In this document: one piece after another, positions 21,358-34,468 of the stretch
Numbering within the stretch: the stretch's first letter is position 1
Layout: each line of letters opens with the position of its first letter
Assembly: GCA_027922465.2 (NCBI GenBank)
Contig: BQMF02000065.1
Coordinates: forward strand, 930,001 to 994,000
Source: Turritopsis dohrnii
Taxonomy: Eukaryota > Cnidaria > Hydrozoa > Anthoathecata > Oceaniidae
Reading direction: 5' to 3'
DNA: 64,000 nucleotides
The notes under the pieces: model-generated
Seen by the model: the letters and a program-made list of their open reading frames with translations, nothing else
Databases searched by the model: none
What the model was told of the DNA's origin: nothing
Program-made: the position numbers and the translations under genes

Positions 21358-23747
21358 TTAACACACGTTTGTCTTTTTCAACCGAACTGTGGCTGAGACC
21401 GGGTAAATTGTAAAGAATGTTACATGACTCACTATCAATTATAATAATGAAAACATGAAACATTAAGTATATTTACCGAGTAGACATTTGTAACGGTGTG
21501 TTTTAGTAAATGCCCTCTTTCCCTTCACCCCGTCTTTTGAAAACAAAACTTGCACCTCCCTCTTGAATAAAGAATCGAGTGCGAGGCGTACACTGGCACG
21601 TGCATCCTTGCCGCCAATTCTCTTGATTTGAGTTCTCTAAAAGAAATCAAATAGAATTTTCTAATCATCACAAAAAGATTGATTCTCTGATCGAAGAAAA
21701 CTCGATTAACTAAAGGACTTAAGACACTTTTCATATATTATTTCAAGCGTTGATTCGTGAATTTCTGTTTTGTATTCAAAACATCTTACCAATATAACGT
21801 GTTCAATTTAGAAGTCTAAATCAGAAATTTCAAGATCCCGATTTCAGGAAATAAACTTACTTTTATTTTCTTATTTTTGCTGATTTCCAGCGATTCTTCC
21901 GTAGAATCAAATTCCTCGATGGTCGACGCGGGAACTGAAAGAAGAATTTCTTCACTAACAGTTTCCGCATTTTGCGATAAAAGAGCCAAGATTCTCTCTT
22001 GGTTTTCCTGAACTTTTTTTAATTCCATCATCATAAATGTACTGGAACTCTAAGAGAAACAAAATTTGTAAACAAAGAAGACGTAGAAGATTTCGATTGA
22101 AAGGCATGTGAGGAATTTCCTTGTCTTGTCTAAATAAAATACATGATAAAACCTTTATGAAGAGATCTGAGACCAAATCTGAGAGTTTAGTATGAAATAG
22201 ATTAAAATATAAAATACGTACTTTGGTAATTCCTTGAAGGAATCTCCTCCACTTTGATATCGTATGGTAGTTGAAACCTCATTTTCATCTTAAAATAAAA
22301 TATCAATATTCAAACATTCAACTGTTTAGTACATTGTTAAAAAACAGAAGTGCTTTGAATATAATCATAATAGCATTTATACATTTTTTACTCTTTGGAT
22401 TATCTGACTCTAATGGTAAAAGAGATATACGTAATCATATTGAATTCATAATTATATCATTATTACACTTATATTAAACTTGAGCCAGAAAATGGTCGAC
22501 ATTTCCAATTAACCTTAACCTGCAACCATTCAATGTAATTCACTTATTAGTCAGATTACTTTAATTTTCATTGAAATCGAAGCACTTTTAACTTTTTGAC
22601 AAAATTGGATTAAAATAAGACAGAAGTCAACGATGATAAAGTGTGTCATTGCTCAATTGATCAACTCCATTGATCACTGAACTGGTGCTTTCATCAACTT
22701 TCAATAACTTTAATAATGTTTTTAAAAATTTGAAAAATAAATTAGTCGTACTTTTGTTTTTATTCATCTGCAGCAAATCGCTTTGATTAGGTGTTGTTAC
22801 CTTGCCAGCTAAAATGAAAATGAAATTCAGATTGGAATGAAACATAAAGGATATTTGAAATTATAAGGAATGAAAAGAGGATTTTTTATATTTTTATGTA
22901 CATGAACTATTTAAGACAATTGTATACCATTTTTGCTTCTTGCTTCCTCCATAAATGATGCACCAGGCAAAGACGATGTTATCATATTGGATGACTCTAA
23001 GAGATGGAAGAGAAGTTCTAAATTTATGATGTTAAATCTCGGTAGTACAAATATAAATCTTTGACCGTACCTTTCCTTGTAAATTTTCCAGCACCCATTA
23101 AATACGAAACTGGAGTGCTGCTACCAGCAGAAACTTCAATCATGTCTTCGTCATTATTCTCATCGTCATCGTTGCCATCAAGGTCACTGAGAAATTCACT
23201 GATGAGCCTTCTTTTTTTAACCACTGGACTCTCCATGTGTGATACTCGAGTAGCTGCATTTCGAAGAATAGTTTAAGAATTATAAGAACTAACAGAAAAA
23301 CTAGAACAAAATACAATCCAGAAATAATTTTCAAGAATGCTGCATACCTTTCTTCTTCGTTGTGACGGGGCTACTGTCTTCTGATGTCGTTGAAAGCATG
23401 TACTTGCAACATAGGTCGTAATCATCTAAAGAAAAACATAAAAACATAAAAAAAATACATAGCCTTTAGAGATTTTTATAATATCGTTGTTGTTAAGTTG
23501 GATAAAGATAAAATATACCAGTCGGTTGCATAAAGGAATCAGATTAAAAACACATTTTACCGCCTGAGACCACAACCTTAATTTATATGATGGCCACTTG
23601 GGGTTAATTGTCCGCTCCTTCGGATCATGCAGAGCATTGATGCTGGTGGACCAATACACCAAATCCTTGTGGATCCACTTTGTGGGAACCATTGCCTCCT
23701 CAACCTTGCCACTCTCCCAAAATTTCACCAATGAATATGCCTTTTCC
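21358..23747 (-). CDS. Nine-exon coiled-coil protein with DUF4806-like C-terminus, module B (5' end missing)
   Basis: Minus-strand exons with GT-AG borders and matching phase: 23747-23561, 23425-23348, 23253-23071, 22996-22928, 22808-22752, 22288-22222, 22047-21861, 21636-21477, 21392-21358 (stop). Order of parts: W-rich N-terminal block (VPTKWIHKDLVYW, INPKWPSYK), a basic KKRRL followed by an acidic stretch, a heptad-like coiled coil (MMMELKKVQENQERILALLS), then RIGGKDARASVRLALDSLF, FSKDGVKGKRAF. The last block resembles DUF4806-type domains. The frame of the first exon must shift by one base near 23583 to enter exon 2; this is a frameshift, a sequencing error or a misjudged join. The start exon was not found. 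It follows a tnp2-like transposase on the same strand. Function unknown; perhaps a transposon accessory protein. Confidence 0.6.
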
Positions 23748-26058
23748 CTAAATATTATTATTGAAATTAGTTTATTCCATTTAAACATTCGAAATTCAGG
23801 GCTGTAATTTCTTAAACAATATTGAGGGGGCTAAAATTATTGAGCGAGCGAGAATTAAATGGAAATCTAAATTTAAATGAGGTACTGACAGCTAATTAAC
23901 CAGTGCCTTATAGACAAACTATATAATGAGAATAACAGAAGAATAACCTTTTAAAAATACATAATTAAATAGTTTAGTATAATCTAAGTTATCTATCAAC
24001 ATGGTGAATTTTGAAAGAAAAAACCTAGAGAAAACACTGTGTATTATTTCCAACAACCAAAGCATATGCTACTGAAAGGGTACAAATTTGGCTGAACATT
24101 AAAACATTAAAACCTCATATTAAAAGGTCCCAACAGGCTCATACACTATGAGCACCTAAAGCTTTTTTAGGGATTTAACACAAATGCACTCTTTAAAGTA
24201 AAAATAAACAGAACAAGATGCCCTAACAGGCAAACGGATTTCTGCAAAATCTGCTGAAAAATGAAAAATAAAAGAACATGTGACTAAAAATGTGAAAGAG
24301 GTTATATGATTTCCAAAATAAAACATCACATTTCTAATCATGTACTCCCCAAAGACATTGCCAAACGACACTATCTGAGATTTGTAATGTATATACTGCC
24401 AATAAACTGGATTACTTATTTTTTTGGTACGAAACAATATCAAGGATATATTGATCCTTGCAGATATCATAATGAATGAGCACATAACTCATAAACTCTA
24501 AAAGATATGAATTTCTGAATTTGATAACTTTGTGTCAATCTTCCTAAATCACAAGCACGAAAAGGCACACAGATTTTGGTCATGCAAAATACATCTACAT
24601 AGACCAAAATCAACATATAACTGAAATTTTTGTTTTAGTTTGATTGATATGGCATACACTCACAAACATTCTTAACCTAAGTTGACATTCGTGGCCTGTT
24701 TATAAAATTTCTTTAAGAAATTTGAAAATACGTTTAAATGATTTTTACAACACGGCATTGCATTTCTGATTTCATAGGCACTCCAGGGCATTGGGAAAGT
24801 GCAATCAACACTGTGTGATGACATAAACATCCTATATTTTTGGGGAGCAAAATATTAACCTTTTATTGATCTTTTCAGGTATCAGTGATTTCGTATGTTA
24901 ATCGTACTCTTTAAACATGTGATATGTACCGTCAATCTTCTTAATTATGAATGGATTTCTCAATTTTGAAAACACAAAAAGTAAATAAAGATTTTGAAAG
25001 TATACTTATACGTACGTATACTTATAGTATGCTCAAGCACACACATAAATTATATAACTGAAAGGAAAGTTTTGTATCGTGTTTCATGTGCACTGAATTT
25101 ACAGAGAGTTGGAAGATGGTTTAATTCGCTGATTAGGAAAGCCATTCATGATAAGGGACATTATCGACAGGGTATAACTTAAAAACGGATATAAAATATT
25201 AAAAACATTAGAACATCAAACATTAAAAGTAAGTGGTGCAGAAAGTAGATAATCATTTTTGATGTTGGAAGTTAACAGGAAACTGAGCTGAGCTTAAGTA
25301 TCGAGAGCTTAAAAAGCATAACAGCCTATATACGAAACAAACAAAGATGTTTTCATTCAGGCTTTTCAAGACATCTCAAGACATGTTCCCACTAAAAACT
25401 AACAAATATATACCTTTCTGACTCTTCTGTTTACAAAACGTTGAGAATTTTGTTTTAGTTAGAACAGAACGATCTGATAAAAACAGACACACAGAGTTCA
25501 ACGAGTACGTTTTTCTCTCTTATAAAAACTACAACGAACGAAAAAACTAAAAAGAATAACATGCCTAATAAAAAACCACGTGCGTGAACACAATACATTA
25601 ATAAGAACATCGAACATAATAAAAGCCATTGTGCTGAAAATGAGCGTCACGTATTTCAACATCTTAAAAATCCACTTGTGTAAATCCTTGGTAAATCTAA
25701 AAGGGTTTCTTCCCGCTGACATGCATGGCACGGTGCTTTTTGGTTTCATGTAACCGCACGCATGAATTTTCAAAAAACCGCTAGGTTTGGACAGTAAGAA
25801 AAAGAAGAAAAAGAAAAACAGAGCCGGTTTTAATGTATTTCTTGCTTTCGCAGAAATCCAAAAAGATTAGAAAAAACTATGAAGGATTGTTTATCCAAAT
25901 ATGAGATAAAAAATATGGGAACCCTAAGAGAACTATAACCTAATAAACTAAATAACATTAAAAAGAACCATAAAAATAAAATTACTTTTCGCCATAGTTA
26001 TCCGATATTAAAGAAATTGTGACAGATTCACTTTGATATGGGATAACAACACATTTTT
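23748..26058. other. Gene-poor AT-rich region
   Basis: The missing first exon of 21358-23747 could lie here but was not identified. Open frames at 24156-24485 and 25498-25773 show no motif. No repeats with clear ends seen. Confidence 0.35.
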
Positions 26059-27679
26059 TCAAAACATCTCTTCTGTATACATTTCTTTGCTTTCAAGGAC
26101 TTCTTTGACGAATAGATGTCTAAGTCTTGAATCAATACCAAATACATTGAAGATAGACACCAAAGAAGACTTCTTAAAACAGTCACGACAAAAAACTCCA
26201 TCTTGACAAATACTTTTGACAAAAATAACACTTGAATTTGTCATAAAACAAGAATTTTTCGGACCAGAATCAACTTTAATGGATTGCTGAACTTTCCTGT
26301 AGTAGGTACCGTCTAATTCATCAGAACGCTTTACTACTTGACTTAGTGCATTACTTTTTCCTCTCACTTTTCTTTTTAATTGCTGAAGGTGATTTTCAAA
26401 CTGGAAATAGGAAAATCTAATCAAAGGTGCTTGGAAATGGATTACATCATCTGGTAGATGAAGAAGGCCATGAACATTGTAAATGCAAAACGTTTCACCA
26501 TAATGTTCATTTGAATTTTGCACAAAATACTGTAACATTCGTCTTGCTGGCTCTTTTGTCTTCTGCTAATATCATCTTCTTCATTCAACAATCGAATACT
26601 GATAGAAAGACTTAAAAAATGTTTCCACATAGAGGGTGAAAGGTATCCACACAACACGACAGGTCCAGAATAGAGTAAAAAGGATTTAAACTCTGTTGCT
26701 TTCCATCGATCCAGTTCTGACAAACTTCTTGGTTGGCTGCACCAAATGGCTCGAAACAGCTGACAAAAATGATGCTGATAATTTACCTTTATTTATTTTA
26801 CTGAATGAGCCTTTCAAATAATATAAAATTCGACGTGCGACTCCAAGAAATACCAGATGCATGGAGTCAAGTGGAAAGTCTTTGATAAAGTCAATTTGCA
26901 ATTCTAAAAACGCTGACTTGCTGTTTTGGTGACATTTGCCCTCTGCATCCTTAAGGCTGTACCCATTTCAAGTGGAATATTGCATCATCTCGCAAAACAG
27001 CATTAGACCTCTTCTTGGTCGGAAACAATTCTTCACTTTACACTTACTCCCTTGAGAGTACAACGTTCACATGAATGATAACCACTATGTTGAACAATTC
27101 CTTTGATATAGGCTCCAGCTGGTGCATCTGAGGTTAAGCAGACCATTCTAGCAGGATATTGTTGTTGACCTAACAAGACTCCATTTAGAATCAGATTTGA
27201 TATCTCAGAAACAAAATCATTCAGAAAAATATCAAAAGGTGGTTTCACACGTCCACAAAAGAAGGCTGCTGCAATTGGCTGGAACTGACCAAATTGAATT
27301 AGAATTGGCCATAATGATATAGTACTTGATTTGAACAAAGGAAAGCCATCAATGTTCACAACTAAATCAATTGATTGAAAATCAAAAGTACCACTGCAAT
27401 CATACAGTTTCTTAATACAGTTTCCAACTCCAACATATACATAGTTACCAAGGCCCATTGGAATTGAATTGATATCTCTTTTAGTGTTCAAAAGAGTTCC
27501 ACAATCCCTTGGAATAGAATGGAATAGAAAATTCCAAAAATTGCTAAAATTTCATTGACAGGTCTCAGTGTGCAATTATTTCTCAACGAAACTGTCATCT
27601 CTACATCACTGCAAGAACTAGCCTCCTTTCTTTCTTCAGTAATTAGCACTCCTTCTTCACTTAGAACTCTCAACATCAT
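26059..27679 (-). pseudogene. tnp2-like transposase of module B (broken)
   Basis: Minus-strand pieces: LRPVNEILAIFGIFYS (27679 on), LGNYVYVGVGNCIKKL, then NIDGFPLFKSSTISLWPIL, SDAPAGAYIKGIVQHSGYHS, CERCTLKG (27491-27033), IDFIKDFPLDSMHLVFLGV (26901 on), RWKATEFKSFLLYSGPVVL (26723 on), and IYNVHGLLHLPDDV, FQFENHLQQLKRKV (26538-26059). Order and motifs match tnp2/CACTA-like transposases. It retains the CERC region that the module A copy lost. At least four frame changes or stops make it a pseudogene unless some are introns. The coiled-coil gene 21358-23747 follows on the same strand. Confidence 0.7.
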
Positions 27680-27778
27680 GATAAGAGGTGTTAGCTGATA
27701 ATGAAATAACTTCCCTCCTGTGTTGTCTCCATGAATTCCATCTTTTAGAGAAGAAAAAAAATAAGAAAAAAATTTTTT

Positions 27779-28454
27779 GTGTGGATAAAATTTTGCGTGG
27801 ATTTGATTTTGCCGTTGACCGAAATTTTTGATTTCGGATTTAATTTTGCAGTTAAAGCCCTTCCTGGAAAATTTTGCGTGGATTTAATTTCGCGGACAAG
27901 CGAAAAAAAGTAATTTTGAAAAAAAATCAAATTTAAAGCATAACTTTTCTTCTCAAAACAGCTATTTATGTAATATTTAACATTTACTTATGAAAATCAA
28001 AAACATTTCTGTCTTTTCCCTTGTTTTCAACTTCATTGGTTAATCCTCATCTTCTTTACATCGAGCCAAAAGATGAAGAAATCGGTCTCGAAGTCGACAA
28101 CAAACATTGCTATAAATGTGGGAAGTATCAACAAAACGAAGAGAAAAAGGCCGAGCAATCTGCTAATTAGAAAATTTTTCACACATTCAAGAAAAGTGAA
28201 AAGTACATTTAATCAAGGAGATAATATAATAGAAATTGATTAAAAATTGTTTTTTAGTCTTTATCATGCTTATCATGTAAACAGAGAAAGAATATTTGAA
28301 AATTATGTCTGTTTTACTCTCCCCCTTAAAAAAACTTTTACAAATAAGTTCTGTAAAATTCAATTTAGCGTGGAATTAATTTCGCAGTCGGCCGAGTTCT
28401 TTTGGCAAAAATCGCGAAAACTGCGAAATTTAGTCCACGCGAAATTTTATACAC
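27779..28454. mobile_element. MITE with GTGTATAAAATT-type ends
   Basis: The left end GTGTGGATAAAATTTTGCGT and the complement of the right end GTGTATAAAATTTCGCGT are similar, with repeated GCGTGGA and TTCGCAG words inside both ends. The right side borders TTAA (28455-28458); the left TTAA is not intact. No coding content. Confidence 0.5.
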
Positions 28455-28458
28455 TTAA

Positions 28459-30918
28459 GGTAGAACATTCTAGAGGTCTTGTTCAGAACAACATCTCATA
28501 TACTTAATCAGGGGTCGACAAATCATGTGTATTATAGGTGAAAAAATATTACTGAAAGAGTGTAAAATGAGTGTCAAGATTGATAATAAAAATTCTGTTC
28601 CATGAACTTATTTTCATAAGGCCTATTTGATTTGTAACATATGCTGAATAATAATTGACATATCATATGCTAAAAACTATTCTGTATGTCAATGTATAAA
28701 CATAGTATAAATTTTATCAACCCCTGCTAATGTTTATCAAGCTATCATCAATTCTAATTACTTTGACGATAATAAATCAAAAATCTTATTCATCATTGTC
28801 ATACATACCTTTCTTTTCTATCTTTCTGAGACATGACAGCAAGATACTAAAGTCAACGCACACCAATGCACTAAAACATTAACGCAAATGATCAATGCAA
28901 AAAAATAAATTCTTACGTAGATGGACACCTTAACGCAAATAACTAATGCAAAAACATTTCTGGCAATATATTACGTTGTGTTGCAGATGCCAGTTTTACG
29001 TCTGCTCTAAGAACGACCCTCTTCTTTGATAGCAACAACAATTCATTCAAAAGTTGCATTTGAAAAAAAATGGAAAAAGCTATTTGTTTTCCACAGTGCG
29101 ACCTTCCTTACTAGCATCCAGTTATTTTGTAGCATAGCATCCATTATGGTTGAACAAAGTACTTTCGGTTTATTTTTTACATTTCAATGAACACAGACAA
29201 TCATAATTAAAAAGAACTTACACAACAAATCAGCAAAAATTATCATATGTAGTGCCGTCTTCTTTCAGTTTCTGCCATCCGAATCACTTCTCTTACTGAA
29301 CATTAGTTTTCCCAAACAAAAATAATCTTTTTCACACAAAAAATTGAACATTTTCACTTGAAAGAAATTGAGTTTTACACTGCCGAGGCATATACTGGGT
29401 TTGTGGTGGTTGCCATGGGTGGGATTGTGGCGTGTGTGGGTGTAGGAAGTAGAAGTCGAGGTGACTTAGTGGACGGTGTAGGTAGTAGATGGGTTTGCGG
29501 ACAGTAGTAGGCAATTGGCTGTTTTCTTTGATGTTGATGTGTTTTCGTTGTGTTTTCTGGTTGTAGCGATGCGGTACATGCATTTGTATTTTCCCTGATA
29601 ACTGTCAGGGTGTTGTGCTGTTTGAGGCGGATGTCCATGCTTTCAAATTTGTTGGGTGAATGTATCAGCGTGAGGAGTAGCGTCAGTGTGGGGTCTACAT
29701 CTACTTTGTTTTTGTGAATGTAAGGTGAATGTTGGTGGATGAAGCTATCTGCATACTTGAGTTTTCCATATTTATCTATATATGATAAAGAGTGTTATTA
29801 AAATGTTTTGTGTTGTAATATAATTCATTAAATTTCGTGAAGTCGACGTCGTTTTGTATGCTTCTTATTGTGCCGTTTATGTAGGTGCTTGTTCTCGTTG
29901 TAAATAGTCATGATAGTACCATAGTGCGTTTTTTGTGGAGAGGTTATTGCATATCCATGGATTTGGTGATATCGTTTGTTGATTTTGTTTTTTTCGTATG
30001 CATAGGAACTATATAAGTGCCGTATTATTAAGGAGGGTGCACATCCATTGCCGTATGTGAAAAGCGTTAGTTTGAATGTGTTTTTGTCCTATATTGGTGT
30101 GTCCCAGAAGATCATTTGTATGTATAGGGGCCAAGTGTGAAATGGGAAGAAAACGTCACCGTCAAGTTTCTCAAAAATTTCTTGATGTGAACGGAGAAAG
30201 GTGCTTGAGTTAGTGTTGTATCGTTTGGATGCTTCCTTCAGGGTTGTGTGTTCGTTGCTGTTTGCAATATGTTTTGTATGACATCTAAATGATTTTCAAA
30301 TGGAATATTCTTTAGTTTGATGATCGTTGAATTGATGAGGACACCACGGAGGAGTGGTGAGTATTGGAATGAATGGATGCATGGGATTCTTCGTTTAATA
30401 TGAAAATATACATTTTAAATGATACATTTTATGAATATTGGCCATAAGTCTTTAGGTTCCTTAAATTGATGGTCGTTGTTTTGATGACGACACCACCGAG
30501 GAGGGGTGCATGTTGGAATAAATGGATACATGGAATACTTCAAATACTTTGGTGGAATTAATTGATTTGAACTTGAGTTGTTGGAATGTGTGTAATTATT
30601 AAAAATGTTTTGTATGAAAAGTTTTTTTATGAAGGAGGGCGACTCCAGGGAAAAATTATAGTATGTGTGTAATGTACTGTAACTAAAAGTCGTGGTAACG
30701 TCGAGCCGCGTGTATATCGGGATGTGTTAATGTATATGTGGGGATCGCTGACAAAACGAAAACGAGAAAAAGAAGAAGCCTGCAGGGGTTGTGTATTATG
30801 TGGAAAGAAGTATTTCCTAATAGTTAGAACCTGGTGAATGTGCGTTATTGCATGTTTTTAATTCCCTACAGTGCCCTAGGAAGAGATGCTCGACTGCAAT
30901 ATAATCATCAATGTTATT
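28459..30918. other. Gene-poor region with strand-skewed composition
   Basis: From about 29380 the plus strand becomes rich in G and T and poor in C; open frames on the minus strand there (29332-29638) are Thr/His/Pro-rich and show no domain. An imperfect ~60-base direct repeat lies at about 30324-30400 and 30475-30545 (shared words GACACCAC, GAGGAG, AATGGAT). No gene supported. Confidence 0.35.
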
Positions 30919-31610
30919 CAGCCCTCTGAATTAGGAAAAAAGAATGACAGCAAAAAAGTGCCTTCGTATTTGAAAATTGTGACGGCACATCATTATTTAC
31001 AACGGCAAAAAAAATGCCGTCGAGTAAGATGTTAACGACGGCAAAACTTGATTGGTTTATTCCAGTAAAAATAACGTGGTGTAGAATAATGGGTAATAAA
31101 ACAGAAACTAAATATTATCAAGTGTTATCTTGAACAATAAGTTACAAAATATGTTTGTTCATCTTATTCACATCTTATAAATCGAATAGGTGATGTAAAC
31201 AAATGTTTTTATGAAAAGAAAATGTTTGAGAATAAAAGGAATATGTCAGGGGAATTCCCAGGAATTGCCAAAATCACAATGTGTTAGATATAACTCGCCA
31301 TTGTTTTGCTATTGTTTAAGTCCGTCAGTTTCTCTGGGGTTTCCTCTCAAAAGATGAAATGGAATGTTCATAAGAGACGATAAAGGTGGCACTAGAAATA
31401 AATAATTTTTTTTTCATCACGCAAGCAAACCGGACAATCTCATGCGATTGAGAAAATAGAAAGAATAAGTTAGAACGAAAGAAATGGAAGGACTTGTTAG
31501 AGTATTAATTATTCAAAAAACGCTGTCGGCAAAATTTTGCCGTCGTAATTTTTATTTACGGCAGCTTCACGACGGCAAAAGCTGAATGCCCTCGTAAATT
31601 CAGAGGGCCG
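30919..31610. mobile_element. MITE, CAGCCCTCTGAATT family, copy 1
   Basis: 692 bases with ends CAGCCCTCTGAATT and AATTCAGAGGGCCG and several GACGGCA/TGCCGTC words inside each end. Body similar to 40617-41319. Flanks are ATGTTATT and ATGTATTATT, not an exact duplication. Confidence 0.75.
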
Positions 31611-33732
31611 ATGTATTATTTTTCGAGAGTGGTGTTGCAGCATAAGCAGTGACTGACTTAGAGAGAAAGTGATGTGTTAGTTAGGTGAATTGTGTATAAA
31701 ATGCAGGATGTGAAGTGAAAATTAGTCTCTCAGATGGGAGGTGTAGAGAGTCATGGTGTTGTGTTAGAGCAGGGAGTGTGGTGCAGTATAAGTGTATGGT
31801 GGGGTGCATCGTCCTGTTCTTGTGTTCTCCTTGTCAGTAGTGATTTTGTATCAGTGTGATGCGCAAGGTTGATGTCTCGTTAATTAATAAATTAGAAACT
31901 ATGATGTCTGAGTATAAATAGAAGCTAGAAATGTGCAATAAAATGAGAGAAGTCTTTCATAGTATGTACAAGGATGTGTGAAAAAAAAAAAACAGTGTAT
32001 GAGTTTGCCAAGACAAAGGCAGGATTGTAGGTCCTTCATCAGGAGCTGACACCTACATTTGGACAATGTCAGTTCATTTCTGGTGACCTATGGTACCACG
32101 GTCTATCAGCTCTATGAACTACTCATACTTTTAGCAGGGGTTCTTGTATGTACTATGGGTGACTTGGGATGACTGGAAGACGAGTGACTGATAGAAAACT
32201 TACGTTTAGGTAGCTGTGCTTTTTACATGTCTGTTTTACAGGAGATTAAAACTTTTTGTTGTTGTTTGTTTGTATCGCCGTGTCTATGGTGCGAAGTTCG
32301 AATGATGTTCGATTTGGATTTTTTCTTCTCTTAACGTATAATCTAATCATATCAATATTATCTCATTATGCTCCTGTCCATCAGTAATGTGAAAAGTTTG
32401 GAAAGGTTTTAGCTAGATACACACTTTTCTTTTTATAAGAACACAAGCCTAAGATATGACCATGATGTAAATTCTCTCACAAGCTACCATTAACTGGTTT
32501 AGAAGTATAATTGCTTTTTTGATCTTTGATAAATCTGCAAAATATATTAATGTAACATAGTAGTTGTCTTCATCCCACAATGGAAGTTGTTCAAGTATGT
32601 CAGACATAATTGGTCCACACAGAAGGGAAATCTAATACGTAATATGTATGTAGAAAACATGGCGTCTGGATGTATGATCTACAGATTCATTGAGAGATCA
32701 ATATATTAAAAAGCATTACCTTTAGTCGTTGGAAGCAGAATTTGAAAATGCTTGTCAAATAGTTGTAATTCAATGGGTCAGGCAGCAGCAAATAGATTAC
32801 GTCCAAGTTGTATCGGTCTTGATGAGTGATCACTGCCTTATCATTGTTTCCACTGATGTAAATAGAGCCTTAGTAATTAGCCTTGCGCGCGCTGTTTAGC
32901 GTACTCAGGCCAGTGCCATATACGACACCACCACCACCACCACCAGACAAATGCTGATTAATGGTCAGTCGCGCTTCACGCACTGCCCAATAACTCCAGG
33001 GTTAATTTAGATTCCGTCAACAAAAAGGGCTGATAAAGGACTGATCATACATTTTTATGGAAAGATAAGAAAAACTATACTGATATTCGATGTTTTGGTA
33101 TTGTATAAAAGTTGAAAATGGTCATACATACATGGAAGAAATACCACTTCATCAGAAGATATGATAACATTAAATGTTGTATACTGCCACAATTCACCAG
33201 CAATATCTTGAAACAACCATATGCAAGACTTTGTTCGGAACAATTTCTCAACGCTCCATGTCAGTAGTTTTACTAACTCAACTCATGTGACTTTATTTTC
33301 TAAGCGTTTAAATTGCTCAAATGACATGAAAAACTGAAAAGTACATGTTAAGGATGAAATGCATATCAACAACACTATTTATTAAACTGTGTTTGCACTA
33401 AATTTAAAAAGATATAATCTCTCAAGAAAGATGATCTTATTTTATTCATTTAAAGACTATATAAATAATCGCACTAAATGCCTAAACAAATCTGGTATTA
33501 CAATCAACCCTGATGTATGGTAATGATGATGATAAAGATGTATTGATAAACGACATCAATCAATAAATTGTGATAAGAAGAATTGCAGTTGGGTCATTCA
33601 TTTAATATCCATAGGTAAAGTTTTGCTAGCGGCTTTGAAATGGTTGGCAAGAATAAGCGACAATAAATTGCATGATAGTATTGGAATGTTTGTCATTTGA
33701 AGCAGTACCTAGAATGCTTTCCATATTTGTGA
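31611..33732. other. Gene-poor region
   Basis: The G/T-rich skew continues to about 32300. A (CAC)n run lies at about 32928-32943. No gene, RNA or repeat ends recognised. Confidence 0.35.
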
Positions 33733-33740
33733 CGGTTTAA

Positions 33741-34041
33741 AGGAAAATCATAACAAGTGATATTACTGATAAATTAATCAGTAATTTATCAGAAATTTAT
33801 CAGTAATAATCAGTAATACTGATAAATAATCAGTAATTGTTTGATTTATCAGTAATTTGTTCAATTTATCAGTAATTCGTTCGATGAATCAGTAATACTG
33901 ATAATTACTGATTATTTATCAGTATTTACCGCTTATTTTATCAGTATTACTGATAAATCGAACGGATTACTGATTAAATCTATTGTTTTCTAATCAGTAA
34001 TTTACCGATATCAGAAAATTATCACTTGTTATGATTTTCCC
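33741..34041. mobile_element. Fold-back TTAA MITE built of CAGTAAT repeats
   Basis: Ends AGGAAAATCATAACAAGTGAT and the complement ATCACTTGTTATGATTTTCCCT, with TTAA at left (33737-33740) and TCAA at right (34042-34045). The interior is a long run of self-complementary TTACTGAT/ATCAGTAA words, so the whole element can fold as one hairpin. Confidence 0.75.
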
Positions 34042-34150
34042 TCAAACCGTTGTAGTGATGTCTTGTCTCATTGAAACATACCAATAAACATACCCAGTGG
34101 ACAGCAGAAATCCCCTCGGACAAATAACTTAGATGATATTGTTTGAAAAC

Positions 34151-34468
34151 CGACTGGTAGCCTTGTGGTAGAGTGCTCACTTCTTGTTCGGGAGGTCGCG
34201 GGTTCAATCCCCGACCGAGTCATGCCAGCAACTATAACAGTGTGAATCAATCCTCTCTGCTTAGCACTCAGCAAGAGAGTAGGAATGATGTCTAGGGTGG
34301 TTGTTTAGTTGAGCGGTTCCTGTCATTACAGCTTCCGTAGCCCAAATGGGGGCTTTAAATGCTCTAGGACCTCCTTTGCAGGACCCTCATTGATAACAGT
34401 ACCTTACGGAACTGAAGAGGCTATCCTGGGTAAACATTCGTAAATAAATAATAAATAAATAATAAACA
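34151..34468 (+). mobile_element. tRNA-derived SINE
   Basis: A tRNA-like head has a box A (TAGCCTTGTGG) and box B (GGTTCAATCCC at 34201-34211) but a poor anticodon arm. It is followed by ~220 bases of unrelated body and an (AATA)n tail at about 34440-34468. The head-body-tail order is that of a Pol III SINE, not a working tRNA. Confidence 0.75.

Noticed and set aside
29332..29638. Overlapping Thr/His/Pro-rich minus-strand frames
   Set aside because: Two different frames are open over the same bases because of skewed composition; no motif supports either.
34151..34225. tRNA-like sequence with good A and B boxes
   Set aside because: The anticodon stem is poor, no standard anticodon can be placed, and a 3' body with an (AATA)n tail follows. 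Called a SINE head, not a tRNA gene.
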